A stretch of 64,000 nt of DNA from Tipula vernalis (Eukaryota; Arthropoda; Insecta; Diptera; Tipulidae), in contig OY282559.1 in the NCBI GenBank assembly GCA_958295665.1, positions 270,394,347 to 270,458,346 on the forward strand, in the 5' to 3' direction. The position numbers and the translations under genes were made by a program. Every line of letters begins with the position of its first letter. Positions within the stretch are counted from its first letter, which is position 1. The notes beneath the pieces were generated by a model that was not told the origin of the DNA, did no database searches, and saw only the letters and a program-made list of their open reading frames with translations. Shown here piece by piece: positions 52,640 through 63,911 of this stretch.

Positions 52640-53283
52640 ATGATAATGGTGTTCAAACTAATAGGTAATCGGGTATATCAATGTTTGGTGTTTGGTTATA
52701 TACAATTTTAATTTTTTTTTTGTTTAATTTGGGTAGTAAAGTAGAGTTAAAAAAAAAAAAAACATCTAAAGCGTGGTTTAAACCGAAAATCAGTCGAATT
52801 GATTTTTGAAGAATATCTTGAATGATTATTTACTTGATTAACTAAATGTTTCAGATTCATGCTATCCTGCATACAACATCGGCAGTAGTAACACTACGAT
52901 GTGGAATTTTTTTTTATTTTTGGCCACTAAATAGTGCCGGAGGATTACAATCCTGTTGTTTTTTTTGTATTTTTTTTTTTTTGTTGTGATTAGAAGAAAT
53001 ATACATTTTGGCCGATTAATAGTGCTGATTTTCTTCTAATCAATTTATTTATGCTAGCCTTTACTAATCGTAAGATTTAGTAAAGTGACGTCTTATTATT
53101 ATTATTAATTTTCTTTGTTAGACCAACCAATTGCGCCTGGAGATTATAAAATCTCAAAACCCATTTTTTTTTGTAAGTAATGGATTCTGAGGCCTGGGAC
53201 GGTCGAGAGGATTAACTTCTTAAACTCAAGTATAAAGATTATATCTGAGAAACAAGTTCATAGTTTAAGTTTTGTTTTGGTTT
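52640..53283. other. Gypsy 3' non-coding or LTR-like region, no gene
   Basis: AT-rich with T runs; an A-run preceded by gtagagtt at 52740-52760 is a possible polypurine tract. I see no matching LTR upstream. Confidence 0.3.
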
Positions 53284-53475
53284 GGGGGATGGCGAACAAG
53301 AAATGGAACGCTATATAAGGCGAGGAAAATATTTACTCCAAAAAAAATAAAGATTCTTTAATTAATCAAAAATAATCTCGTCGGATGACACAATTCAGCA
53401 AAAATGCAATCTTTTTTTCTCCTCTGCCATTTTCCTCGCCTTATATAGCGTTCCATTTCATGTACGCCATCCCCC
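53284..53475. repeat. Long inverted repeat, 47-bp arms
   Basis: 53284-53330 and 53429-53475 are inverse copies with 45 of 47 bases matching. They are separated by 98 bp and each contains gctatataagg or its complement. The arms are G-rich outside and AT-rich inside. Confidence 0.9.
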
Positions 53476-53869
53476 CCCAAATATCACGAGCGGTAATTAA
53501 AACAGGATAAAATTTTACCATTTTATTAAAATAGATGCCACCCTTGTTCAGAACAAAAGCCTATAGGATGAAACCTAGGCGCAAACCATGTACATATTAT
53601 AAAAAAAAATTATCAACAAAGAGATATAATTAATAACCGTTTCAATGGTTTGTTCTGCTTGTTGAATCATGGAACAAAAATTGATTAAAAAAAAATTTAA
53701 AAAATTCAGAAACTTAAAATTGAAAAATTTGAGCGTTACAACCTCTACCTTTGTCTCTCCGACTAATGTAGCATTTTTCAAGCTGAAGTAACTATCATAA
53801 AGGAAGTCGTGGTCTAGTTGAGGTATAAAGTAATATCGGCTTGTGATATTCGTATATATACGTCAGGCT

Positions 53870-54295
53870 GCTCACGTTGAAAGTGGTCCACAATTGTCTC
53901 TCATCTCTTAACGAGATGACAGATCAGTTCAACATCTATATTATACGAGTGCGAGGATATTTCAATAGTACGGGGAATATAAAAGCCGATGAACCGCCTC
54001 GACGTAGTACAACGGACCACATTTCAAAAAGCAGAAAGTATATTGAAATGCCTGTTGCATTATCCAAATTGCTGCTTCAGGAGGGAGCTAGTAAGTTGAG
54101 AAACAACAGTTCTGGCCAAAGTTGGACTTGGTGAGATCCAAACAGTTTATATCAGTACTTCATCTTCTTTGCACCTGCCCTCGTCTGGCACGAAACCGAC
54201 TAAAGTTTCTAGGGGCACCCCTTTTCAATGACCTGACGGAATTCAGCAGGATGGACGTCAGTAGTATCCAGCGTTCCGTTAACAGCTCAAAATGA
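53870..54295 (+). pseudogene. Non-LTR RNase H and C-terminal fragment
   Basis: The frame 53877-54134 has IRVRGYFNSTGNIKADEPPRR, a decayed form of the RNase H motif WVPGHxGIxGNExADExAR, followed by MPVALSKLL. In another frame, LLCTCPRLARNRLKFLGAPL (about 54150-54215) matches the Cys-rich tail that follows RNase H in I/LOA-type elements. RT is not present. Confidence 0.6.
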
Positions 54296-54299
54296 ATTC

Positions 54300-55033
54300 C
54301 ATAAGTTGGAGGATAAACAATAAATCGTCTTATAACTATGTACCATTTTTGGGTCTTTGCCTGGTCCTAGTGGACTGCCACCTAAGCCTAGCCTAACCTA
54401 ATTTTTATCACAAAGATGTCGCATTTGTATAGCGAATAAGTAAATTAAGTGTGACACATACAAATCAGGCGTTGAATACACCACTTAAAATTAGAACCGC
54501 GAAAATAGTAATAAAAAAGGAAAAAGCCATCGAGCATTGCCCCAACAATTATATATTATACAACATTGTACATAATTGAAAATAATTAAATTCATCAACA
54601 AAATTAATAAAAAAATAAATTGTAAATGTAAATTATAATAATTAGTAATAATAAAAACGAATAAATGGATTTTTACTTATTAAAATTGGCAAAATTGCAA
54701 CAGCCATAACTCACATAATAACCCGAAAATAAGACCCCACTCCTCATCAAACCAATTATGTTTGGCTTTATTTTTTACAACACCTAGAATACGGTGGAAT
54801 TGTGGTTTTGTATCTTCATTTATCAGACCTTCACAGTTGAACAATTTTGTGCGCTCTGCTGTGATACTCGCGACCTATACACATTATGATCACTGACAAT
54901 ACGAAATTCGAAACCGACCAATAAGAACTGACGTCTTGATGGACCCGAGCCGTCTTTTTTAAAATAACATATGTTTAATTTATTTTGCTGTGATACTGTG
55001 TCGTCTCCAATTCCATGGATTTTGCTACTGCAC
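54300..55033. other. No gene recognised
   Basis: AT-rich spacer before the third gene block; frames look random. Confidence 0.4.
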
Positions 55034-56520
55034 TTTGTACCGTGGTAGTTTTTGTAAAGCTGAAAATGATGCAGTAATAGCATTTAATTGTGAGGCTGTT
55101 CATTAAGAGGCTGAATTTGTGTACATTTTCGTGTACAACTTGTAAATTTTCGATTGCAATCTGATAAGTTAACCAAAATACATGATTTTAGAATAACGCA
55201 TTTGGTTTAATTATGCCAAATTACGTACGTGTATCAAACTAATGATTTTAATTATGAACACGATTCCAATTGTGCTCTATTATGAGATCGACAATATTGA
55301 TCAGTTTGAACATTCATTTAGTATCTGGATTTTTAAGAGCAGAGACACACCAAACGATTTAAAAATGAAAATAATTTTAACGTTAGTTGTATGCTATATT
55401 GGGTTACTTGAAATTATTGAGGTACGTGGCACTAACAGTTTTTGTGTTTAATTTTAATAATCTGAATTTTAAATTAACAGTCGAAGAAATATCGCGTGAT
55501 CGCCCATGATGAGCTTTTGTCATATGAGCGTCTTGACAGAAATGTTCCATCATATTCGGAAATGTTTTCTACTAATAATTTCATTTTGGAACAAATTGAT
55601 GACGACATTATTTTAGTGAGCGGACATATCATATGGCTTAAATCAATGAATCGTCAGTTACCTATTCAAGAGAATATGCGCAGCCAATTCTTACATCAAG
55701 GTTCTTGGAGGGAAGGACCACTAAAATTATTTGTACCAGATTTGTGCCCGGAATTTCTTAATCCTACTCGTTTTTGGTACAATCTCACCAAATTAGTTAC
55801 AAATGATGTGTGCCCTCCACAAAAGGGAGTAATTTAAAATTCACAATTGTTGTTTAAGAATAATTCGTAATATTTGTTATGCTTTCATTTACAGGATAAA
55901 TGGATAATAGAGCCGCAAAATGTGTCTATCGTATTGGATTTGCCATCAAGTTTTTCATTGGGCCCATGGCGATTATATTTTTTAATTACTCAAGGTTTGC
56001 CTGGATTTGAAACATATAAATTCGGCATTGGCTACCAATTTGATCTGATCCAAGTATAATGCTCTGTATAATAACCTTTTATTTTATGTTATTCTGTAAT
56101 GTCATAAGTAATTAGAGTTTGTAATACTTTTGGCTGTAATTAAAACACTTTGTTTTTCTTTTATTATTAATGATTATAAAAATACAATTGTAAATAAACG
56201 ATACAGAATTAAATAATTGTAAGACCGGAATTTATAATTAAATTTACAAAAACATCATTAGAATTAAACATGGATAATTTAAAAAAAATTATAATCTCTG
56301 ATTGTGCTCTTTAGTTGGCATGCAATTGTGGATTTGCGTTGCGATAAAACTTCCATCGCCATCTAAAGACATTGATAATTTAACATTTGGCCTCCTTCTT
56401 TCAAATTAGCAAAATGTTGTTGCCAATTTCACAAAAAAATTTTTAACAGTCTGTAAATTAATTCTTTCAGTAAGGAAGCCGCATACTTTCTGTTATTGAG
56501 CAAATTTTGGAATGGATATA
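55034..56520 (+). repeat. Duplicated gene block, copy 3 of 3
   Basis: Aligns with 4330-5830 and 24346-25920 from the gtggtagtttttgtaaag block to the tctgttattgagcaaattt block. It is closer to copy 1 in the downstream part. Confidence 0.85.
55365..56059 (+). CDS. Secreted CheA/DUF1091-like (ML-type) protein, copy 3
   Basis: Exons 55365-55421, 55481-55828 and 55895-56059 join in frame to 189 residues, with the same lengths and phase-0 introns as copy 1. The signal peptide is MKIILTLVVCYIGLLEIIE. Features: SYERLDRNVPSYSEMF, CPEFLNPTRFWYNLTKL, CPPQKG and LPSSFSLGPWRLYF. An upstream frame is open into the start, but the ATG at 55365 is the one conserved in all three copies and gives the signal peptide. 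The third Cys of copy 1 (ETCKFG) is Tyr here (ETYKFG), leaving two Cys in the mature protein. That could be functional divergence within a ligand-binding family, or relaxed constraint. It probably shares promoter DNA with copy 1. Confidence 0.7.
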
Positions 56521-56925
56521 GTGCTTGGTACACTCTTTCGAATGTGAATGTGTTGTTTCTTTTTAATATTGCCTAAATTATTAGGCCAGACTTAAAGATT
56601 TTGTACATATTTTTGTTTTTCTGCGCAGTCTTGGAGTTTTTCTGACATTACAGTACTTGATCCTTTATCATTATCTTTCGCAACAACAATATTCTTATAA
56701 ATCTATGATGACAAACAATAATCTAACCATTAATTTTTGTCTTTTACCACTGGTCTTAGAGATTTCGATATTGTAGACTAATTGATTACAACACAATTCT
56801 TTCCCTGACTCTTCGATTTCGAGTTTCGATTACGGATTCAGATATCTTAGAAATGCTTCTTTACAACATGAACGTTAGTTTTCAGAATCATCTTGCTGAC
56901 ACTGACTCCATTAGTGCTTTGGTAA
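56521..56925. other. No gene recognised
   Basis: AT-rich spacer between the gene block and the gypsy remnant. Confidence 0.35.
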
Positions 56926-56929
56926 GAAC

Positions 56930-58440
56930 ATATGTCGCTCTCAAAGATATGTGGAAACGGCACAATTATATTCGTATATCACATGAGTGAAATTGTAAAC
57001 CTTGTAGTAAATCAAACCATTGTGATCACTGATAATAGAAATCAAAATTGTGTCTCGGATAATACTCAAATTTTCCTTTTGCATGTTTTGGTCCATAATT
57101 CCAAAATTTCAATCAAAATCCGAATCAAATTGATGCGTTTCAGCAATATTTTGATCAAAATTGTAATACACCGAATAATTGTAATTGCTGTAATTGTTTT
57201 GTTATAAGAAACACTTATGCTAAATGTTTAAAACCCGAGAAATATAAAAATTCATAACGTATCTGCAGAAGTAAAAACAGCAGATAGTTAATAACAACAT
57301 GTTTTGTGATATTTTACGGGTACTATCTGAGCTGGATCAGATGGTGATTCTGGAAGTGATCGAAGAATCTACAGAAGTTCATGAAGTTCATCCGTGAAAT
57401 TAGTTCGGAAACTAAATGGCAAGGTCCGTATTTGTTTGGATGCAAGACGAATGAACGAGATGATGGAAAGAGATGCCTATCTGCTGCCTCTAATCGATGT
57501 ACTCATCAGCCGATTGGAGGAAACAAGATAAGTCTCAACTGCGTTAACGGTCCCTGCTCGTCCTTTGTATCATTTCAAAGTTATGCCATTTCGTATCTGT
57601 AACGCGCCTCAGATTATGAGTCGGTTAATGAATCGGGTGATTCTCCTTGTATTTAACGATCGCGGTTTCATATTTCTGTATGACGGAAAAATCATCTCAG
57701 ATTGGTGTCAATTGTTGCTAAAAACATTGTTGTTTAACAGTAAACCTTGAAACAAGTCACTTCCTCCTAAAACGCTTCAACTACCTCACACACGATTATC
57801 CACTAGCAACTACTCCTAAAATCTACATCGTTTCTTAGAAATGGTGGGATGGTATCGGTGGTTTATTGTTTCTTTCGCTTTTCTATTGCGCCTCTTCAAC
57901 AAGCTGATCAACAAGCGTTTGGGAGTATCAAATTTACCCTTTCAATTGCTCCAGTGTTGTCATACGCAAATTTTTGCCAAACCGTTTTTTATTTAGTGCT
58001 AGTATAACTGATATCGAAAGAGTGTTGTTGCAGGAAAGCAATGATAGTGCGGAACATTCCATCACGTAAAAGGTCTCAGAATGGACATATATTGAGGGAT
58101 ATCCTTTCATTATCATCATCAATCGTAAAGAGATCGTTCTAAATGACAGTGGCTTTAATATTAACCTCAACTTCGTATCCTTCAAATCTACTGAATATTT
58201 AGATTTAGAGAAAGCTATTTTTCTTTCATTTACCGTACGAGAGTATTTTTTTCTGATAACGTTCCACAATTCACCTCTTAAATCTTCCAGAGTTTCCTGT
58301 CTAATTTCGGTGTCGAACATTAACGGCGAATGTATTGGAGCACGTAAACCAGTCTATACCATCGACTTTGAGAGCTTGCACTCACCTATGCTCTGCGAAA
58401 GGTTGTGCATTACTCTACGAAGTACTCTCTTCATTCTTTA
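56930..58440 (+). pseudogene. Ty3/gypsy remnant (gag knuckle to RNase H region)
   Basis: Around 57160-57240 the sequence can be read as NCNCCNCFVIRNTYAKCLKP, a degenerate knuckle. From 57390, in changing frames: VRICLDARRMNE-like, DAYPLPPIDVLISRL-like and YHFKVMPFRICNAPQIMSRLMNRV (57565-57640), which are gypsy RT motifs. The YxDD box has decayed to FLYDGKI. After 57709 the sequence parallels 1000-1850, with an FLRNWWD-like motif. It is inactive. Confidence 0.6.
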
Positions 58441-59300
58441 TTACAAATAGCAATTTTTGGTTTCAAACAAGTTTTGAAGCGTAATCAGAACTTTGGTTTC
58501 AAAACGAAATGGTTTCAAAATTTGGTACAATTGCGTCATAGAAGCTGCTCAAAAACATCTTATGAGTAAATTTTGTCCATGTACATGAAAACCATTCAGT
58601 CATTCAAAACAGTTGGGTAAATGTTTTTAAAACGCTCCTTATATTTGAAATTAAGTTATCGTTTTAGGGAAACGTTTTAAGAACGTCAATATACAATACT
58701 TTTTTGTGGTGAATTTGTCATTTAAACGTTTTAAACATGTTTTTGTAATGTACCGTAGAATCGCTAATTTGATTCCGTATGAAAACCGATACAATTGGTT
58801 TTGATTTATCTGAATGGTTTATTTGAAACGTTCTAATAAAAAAATTGATCTGTTTTTTGAAATTATACAGTTTTTCAGAAACGTTTTGAAAATGTATTTG
58901 AACAGAACTATAAGATCGTGTTTTAGACGATTTTTGTATTTAAAGTCGACACCATTTACTTGCCTAATATTCGCCATTGGTAACATGAACATATGAATAG
59001 GAAAAAACATTTGTTGTTCGCCAAACATTCGTACTTTCATGAGTGCCTATATTAACCTTACAAGGGATAGGACCTTACAAGGCGATCCTTTTTGAACCTT
59101 CTATTTGGAATTTCACCAAGGCATTGCCATCTAATCACTCACATAAAAATAAATATACTGCGTTATTTGTTAGTTCATTATTTTCGAAAAATTTTATTTT
59201 TGATTTCATTTCAAAATATTACTTAAAGCACATGTATGTATATGCTTGTAGTAAATATTACGTATACTAATTTACACATAATATAAATATAAAATATTAT
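58441..59300. other. Non-coding region with gaaacgtttt-type motifs
   Basis: Repeated short motifs on both strands (aaacgttttaag, ttaaacgttttaaac, gaaacgttctaat, agaaacgttttgaaa) lie between 58480 and 58910. They resemble 26850-27120. This may be the end region of the transposon to its right; I could not find the terminus. Confidence 0.35.
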
Positions 59301-60452
59301 TATAAATTATGTTACTTTAGCTCAGCCGTTGCCAGTCTCGTCAACCTTGTGTTGGCTGACTTCAAATAATCTTTCAAAAATTGTATGTTGTCGTGATCGG
59401 TATAATCCGGAAATTTATCCCGCACAGCCTTCAATACTACATATTGAATTTATTTGTACGGAAGAAAAGGTTTTTTGTTGCTGGCCCAGGTGCCAGTCCA
59501 AGAGAATTCAGATAATATACTGTCATGAATAAATACTTTTAAGATATTTCTAGCACATCCTGAAGCGTGCGGTCCTCCAAATGTTCTCATATAAGCAATC
59601 TAAAAATAAAAAAAAGTCAGTTTAAACAAATTCCATATAATACCATTGTTTTTTCTTTAATACGTACCATTTGCTTTCTAAAATCAGGTTCATTTTTTTA
59701 ATTATTCTCGCAGCCATCCAGTAATTCTATCGTTTTTATAGGAAGATCAAAATCTGGCTTGTCGCTTGGATATTACATATCTTTTGGAGTTGGAATTTTA
59801 AGACAAAGTAAATCTAAAGACGCCTGAAGTGATGCTTGATTTTTTAAAATTTGACCTGTTTGACATTTAAACAGCTGTATCGCATTATCAAGTTGTTCCA
59901 ATAAAATATTTTTATATTGTTGCTGATGAAGACCATTATTATGGTAATCAGGATCTGAAATTGCAAAAACAGAAATTGAGACCACTTGAAATTTTGGAGA
60001 TTACTTAATTTTTGAGACGATTCTGTTAGAGCCTATTCACATAAAAGACGAATTAAAAAGTTACAAAAGTTGTTCAAAATTTAAACATGACAATTTGTTA
60101 AATTCGTTAAATATTTGTTAAATTTGTGTACAGAAATTTGGCAAAATATCGAGCGTTTTTAAAAAAATTTTACTAAAATATTTAATTAAAATTCTAGGAA
60201 AAGCAAAGTTTTAGTCAAATACAGACATACCCTATGAAATTTTAATATTTATGGTTGAACTCATTTTTAATTCTTGTAATATTCAAAAATAAATTTACTC
60301 GTGTTTGTATTTAGTATTTGCTCTGGCTGTCCCTTTAATAGAACAAAACGATATTACACAAGAAAAGTATGTGATCGTTAAGCCAATACTTTAATATATA
60401 CTCATACAATATCTTTTAAATGGAGATAGGCTATTATTCAAATGGAGTCGTA

Positions 60453-60975
60453 ACGATTTCCCGCATTTCCAAATCCCGCTTTATAAAAATCCCGCCCCAA
60501 ATAAACCTGCTTTTTAACACTAATATACCATACCTATACCAACCAGTCAAAATGACTTGTTGTAAATTGAACTTATTTTTTTTTATTATTATGTAAGTAT
60601 TGTTTCGAAAATTTATGAAGAGTTTTAATATAACTGCTGTGTTTTCATATTAAAAGTCATCTTGAATTTCCAAATAATACTTACATAATAATAAAAAAAA
60701 AATATTTCAATAAATGTACAACCCATCATTTTGACCGGTCGGTATATCTAGTGTTAAAATTCTATTTTCATAATCCTGCTTTTCAAAATCCCGGTTCTGC
60801 AATAGTAAAAATCCGAATTAAAGCGGCCCGAATTAAAAAAAAAATATGTCTTTCAAAACCACCAAGATTTTGAAAACCAGGATTTCGAAAACCAAGATTT
60901 TCAAAGCCGGGATTTTAGAAGCCGGGACTTTGAATCTGGGGATTTAGAAGGCGGGATTTTGAAAAACGGACAAAC
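60453..60975. repeat. Foldback-like array of a ccgggattttgaa motif
   Basis: Short motifs of the type aaatcccg recur at 60453-60500 and 60775-60800. The opposite orientation (aagccgggattttga) recurs with a period of about 15-17 bp at 60860-60975. The array therefore forms an imperfect inverted repeat. A MITE lies in its centre. Confidence 0.65.
60518..60753. mobile_element. piggyBac-type MITE, 236 bp
   Basis: TTAA flanks both sides (60514-60517, 60754-60757). The left end reads CACTAATATACC and the inverted right end CACTAGATATACCGACCGG; both then read GTCAAAATGA. Inverted similarity extends about 90 bp on each side, including a ttattattatgtaagtatt stretch, so the element can fold almost entirely. 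No coding potential. Confidence 0.8.
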
Positions 60976-62069
60976 TTACCCTCACCTATTTAAATCATAT
61001 TAATATATTTAAAATTATAATTACCAGTATAACAAAATTCCGTATTGCAATTTGCAGGTTGATTTTTATTATGCGATGCTATTGAGGAGCTTGTCTGACA
61101 TTCTGGTGAATCAATTGATGAAGTAGTTCCCACATCCGACGTAACTTCAGTAACCGGATGTGAATGAAAAGCATTTTTGTTTTGGCCTATTTCCAAAAAA
61201 ACATTTTCTTGACCGTTAAAATTTTGAACAAAAACCTCACTGAAGTTGATCACTGCATTTTCAACCCGGTTGGAAAGATTGGTAGTGGAAGTCTCATTTT
61301 CGCTACAAGAAACCATAATAGCTTCACGTTCTTTTTCTAAGGCATCTTTCAGAGTTACTGTATAAATTATAGAAAGTAAATAACATTAAATTATTAACAT
61401 TTTCATATTTATGCTTCTGTGAGATGATCAATACTTACAGATATTATCACGAAGAATTCTACATGGCATTTGTATCCAATCCGGCTGAGGATGAATGCAT
61501 TTTCTCCTTGCACTATTTACTTCCTTACTCTGCGATGGATAGTATAGTGTGAATTCAACCACCCAACTACGAGGAACGGCAGTGCAATTTGGTTCGTCAT
61601 CTTCTATAGTTTCAACGACGCAATACATCATTGGCTATGACAACTTATATTACATTTAGTACAAATAGTATTTCATTTTTTTAAATAAAAGGATGAGTAA
61701 AATTTAAGATGAAAATAAAAAAAAATAAAAAATAAATTTTCGTAGCATTCAAACTTTAATATTATTCATTGTGTATACAGCTTTTGGTTGGGTTTTGTAA
61801 ATTATTTATACTTAAAAAACAATTAATTAATTGAATGAATAAGTGGACAAAATACAGAAGTATCAGGCATAATCTCCATACGAAAAAGTTTACATTTAAT
61901 ATTCTGAATTGGCCAATATGGTGGTGCGTCAAAATTCAGGTCTGCCTTATAAATGTCTGCTAACTAGGATTTTAGAGGAGTTTCGTAAAAATCACATTTG
62001 TTATTTAGTTTACTTCCAAACACTCTGGTTTCATCTTTCGCAAAATTCACATATTCCATAGCTACAATG

Positions 62070-63911
62070 TCAATTTCTGTACTTAAAAACCATATTTGCA
62101 TTTGAATTATTCAACTTAAAGTTATTGAAAATAATCTCCTTGTCATTACAGTTTTTTCTACTTTTAGTATTCTTTTGTTGCATCATATAACTTGGACATT
62201 TTGTTTGTTCAGTGATTCGATTAGCCAGTTGCTCTAATGGTTTATAACCGGATCTTAATAATCGTTTTATTCCACCGAGTTTGTCTTCGAAAGGAAACGC
62301 GCAAAAATTGTCTAGGATGCCAAATTTAATAACATCATCATAAGGATGAAGCAAGTTGTGTACATTATAGCTGATACTGTTTGCTCCATAAATCAATGCG
62401 CACTGGTGAACAAAATGCTGTAAAATTGTATTGGCCAAACTAAATTTTTTCTCAAAATGTGTATTTGAAAGTATTAAAGTGGCATAATGAAGTGACATAA
62501 AGTGTTCATAAATATATTTTTTCAAAATGCCTCGGAGTGCAACTGGTGAGGCATATTTAAGAAGAGTTCGGAATTCAGATGCTTTCCAAAAATGAATATC
62601 GCTTAAAGATCTACATTTTCGATTAAATTCTACTGGTTGTGTTAAAGCGTAACACAGAAGACGTTTTGATATTTCTTGAATTTCATTAGCCGATAATTTT
62701 GTGTAAAAATTACGCTCTTTTATCCAAACTAACATTAATTTTTTTACAACTCCAAGGCAGATTAAATGCATATAATCCTGAGGAAACTGTTTAATCATAT
62801 CAATTGGTAAGGTTTCCAGAATAGAGTCACCAGTATGATGGTCTTCTTGCGTTTTATTTATAAAGGAACTGTCGGTCCTTAGTGTAGCAGTTTTAGTTGA
62901 AAATCCCAATCGATGACGGCCATGGAAATATTCACCTTCCGTTACACAACCACCACAACCAAAGTAACCATTATATTTTATACATTTAATGTATGCTTTA
63001 GCGGGAGAGTCGCAAATAAAACATTCTATTTTTAATTCATAATTTAGATCATTCTTAAATATATCAGTTATTAATAAAGATTTCAGTTCAGTGACAAATT
63101 CTTTTAAATATTAGTTAACGTTTGTTGGTTTAGATTGGCCTTTAAAAACACCTACTACAAACGGTATTCTAGTGATATCAGATGCTCGACCTAAAATGGG
63201 CCAGAATTGATCCTTCGAGCTTTTGCTTATTGGAAGGCCGTCAATATTAAAATAAAGTTTTATTTGTTCTGGCCAATCCAGACTTTTTAATGAATTTAAC
63301 GCATTCTGTAGACCGTAATGCCAATAAGCTCTTGGTTCCAGGTTAGTAATAAAACCAATTCGATTTTCGGTTCGTAAAAGAGTACGTGCATGAATTGGAA
63401 GGTTATCATGGCCATTTTTTTTCAATAATTTCAACAAAAAATTAAGAGCAATGTGAGGTATTTTAAATTCAAGGGCCCATTGTTGCAGATTTTCTCTGAA
63501 ACTTATTACAGTGGAATGAATACTTTCAGTATCTGTGTTGTCCATTATTGAAGAAATTTCAGATGCAACATCAGATTCAGAGAAAGATTATAAAATTCCA
63601 GCAAAGTTTACATTTGAAGACTCAGGTTGTTGCAACGTATTTAATTCAGGGGAAGCAGTACTATTTTCTATACATAACGAACGTAAATGTTCGCTATATT
63701 AATCTAAGTTTTCCACACGATGGGAAAATTTTTTCCTATTTTGATTCGTATTACTACTATCCACCAATGAATGCCGTAAAGGGTTTGAATTAAATCCATT
63801 ATTTAGAATATTAGACACTTTTCTTTTGAATGTTCGCGGATTTACATGATAATAAATTTTTCGTTTATGCATTTTAATATTATTAGTTTTTAAAACTGCT
63901 TTTATTCTCAA
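62070..63911 (-). pseudogene. TNP2/CACTA-like transposase with in-frame stops
   Basis: One reading frame runs from 63911 to 62070 without a frameshift, interrupted by three TAA codons (63699-63701, 63588-63590, 63111-63113). The N-terminal part is basic (KMHKRKIYYHVNPRTFKRK) followed by an acidic Ser-rich linker. Core: LLKKNGHDNLPIHARTLL, YFNIDGLPISKSSKDQFWPI (Asp candidate), a Cys cluster (CFICDSPAKAYIKC, CGGC) with HGRHRLG, FPQDYMHLICLGVVKKLML (comparable to the C-x-D-x-MH motif of plant tnp2), FWKASEFRTLLKY, YNVHNLLHPYDDV and FCAFPFEDKLGGIKRLLRS. It would act on the element's ends; catalytic roles are inferred. Its partner gene lies downstream. Confidence 0.7.

Larger units (their letters stand above)
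39642..52640 (+). mobile_element. Osvaldo-like Ty3/gypsy LTR retrotransposon, split by two insertions
   Basis: A tRNA-Lys-type primer-binding site (39698-39714) is followed by gag (39933-41162) and pol with protease-like, RT, RNase H and integrase parts. RNase H is cut at 42578/45465 by a Penelope-like element, and the integrase is cut near 46301/51943 by a MULE-type transposon. Removing both restores colinearity. The 5' LTR end lies just left of 39698 but its start is not clear, and I cannot find a matching 3' LTR. 52640-53560 may contain 3' non-coding parts. Internal frameshifts and stops indicate an inactive copy. Confidence 0.8.
59312..61631 (-). pseudogene. DUF4806-like accessory gene, four exons
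   Basis: Exons 61631-61439, 61357-61025, 59954-59668 and 59599-59312 join in phase (GTAAGT/ACAG, GTAATT/TTCAG, GTACGT/TTTTAG). Exon 1 starts MMYCVVETIEDDEPNCTAVP and has SWVVEFTLYYP, a conserved start of these TE proteins. Exons 3 and 4 form the DUF4806 domain: DFDLPIKTIELLDG, DFRKQM, IAYMRTFGGPHASGCARNIL, and SILSEFSWTGTW. Three in-frame TAA codons (near 59771, 59697 and 59455) interrupt exons 3 and 4, so this copy is probably dead. The large second intron holds a foldback block and a piggyBac-type MITE. The function is unknown. Confidence 0.6.
59312..63911 (-). mobile_element. TNP2/CACTA-like DNA transposon, right end probably beyond the window
   Basis: Two minus-strand genes, the transposase gene (63911-62070) and the spliced DUF4806-like gene (61631-59312), lie 440 bp apart with no sequence of another origin between them, except a MITE in a DUF4806 intron. 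Pairing of these two gene types recurs in arthropod TEs, in my recollection. I could not see TIRs, and the window ends 90 bp beyond the first gene. Confidence 0.55.

Noticed and set aside
55242..55364. Upstream in-frame extension of gene copy 3 to an earlier Met
   Set aside because: Copy 1 has a stop in the aligned upstream sequence, and only the ATG at 55365 gives a signal peptide conserved in all three copies.
59312..63911. Reassigned TAA codon as an explanation for repeated in-frame TAA in the transposase and DUF4806 frames
   Set aside because: The window looks like standard nuclear insect DNA: copies 1 and 3 of the host-type gene end in TAA, and other elements also carry TAG stops and frameshifts. 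Ordinary decay in AT-rich DNA is simpler.
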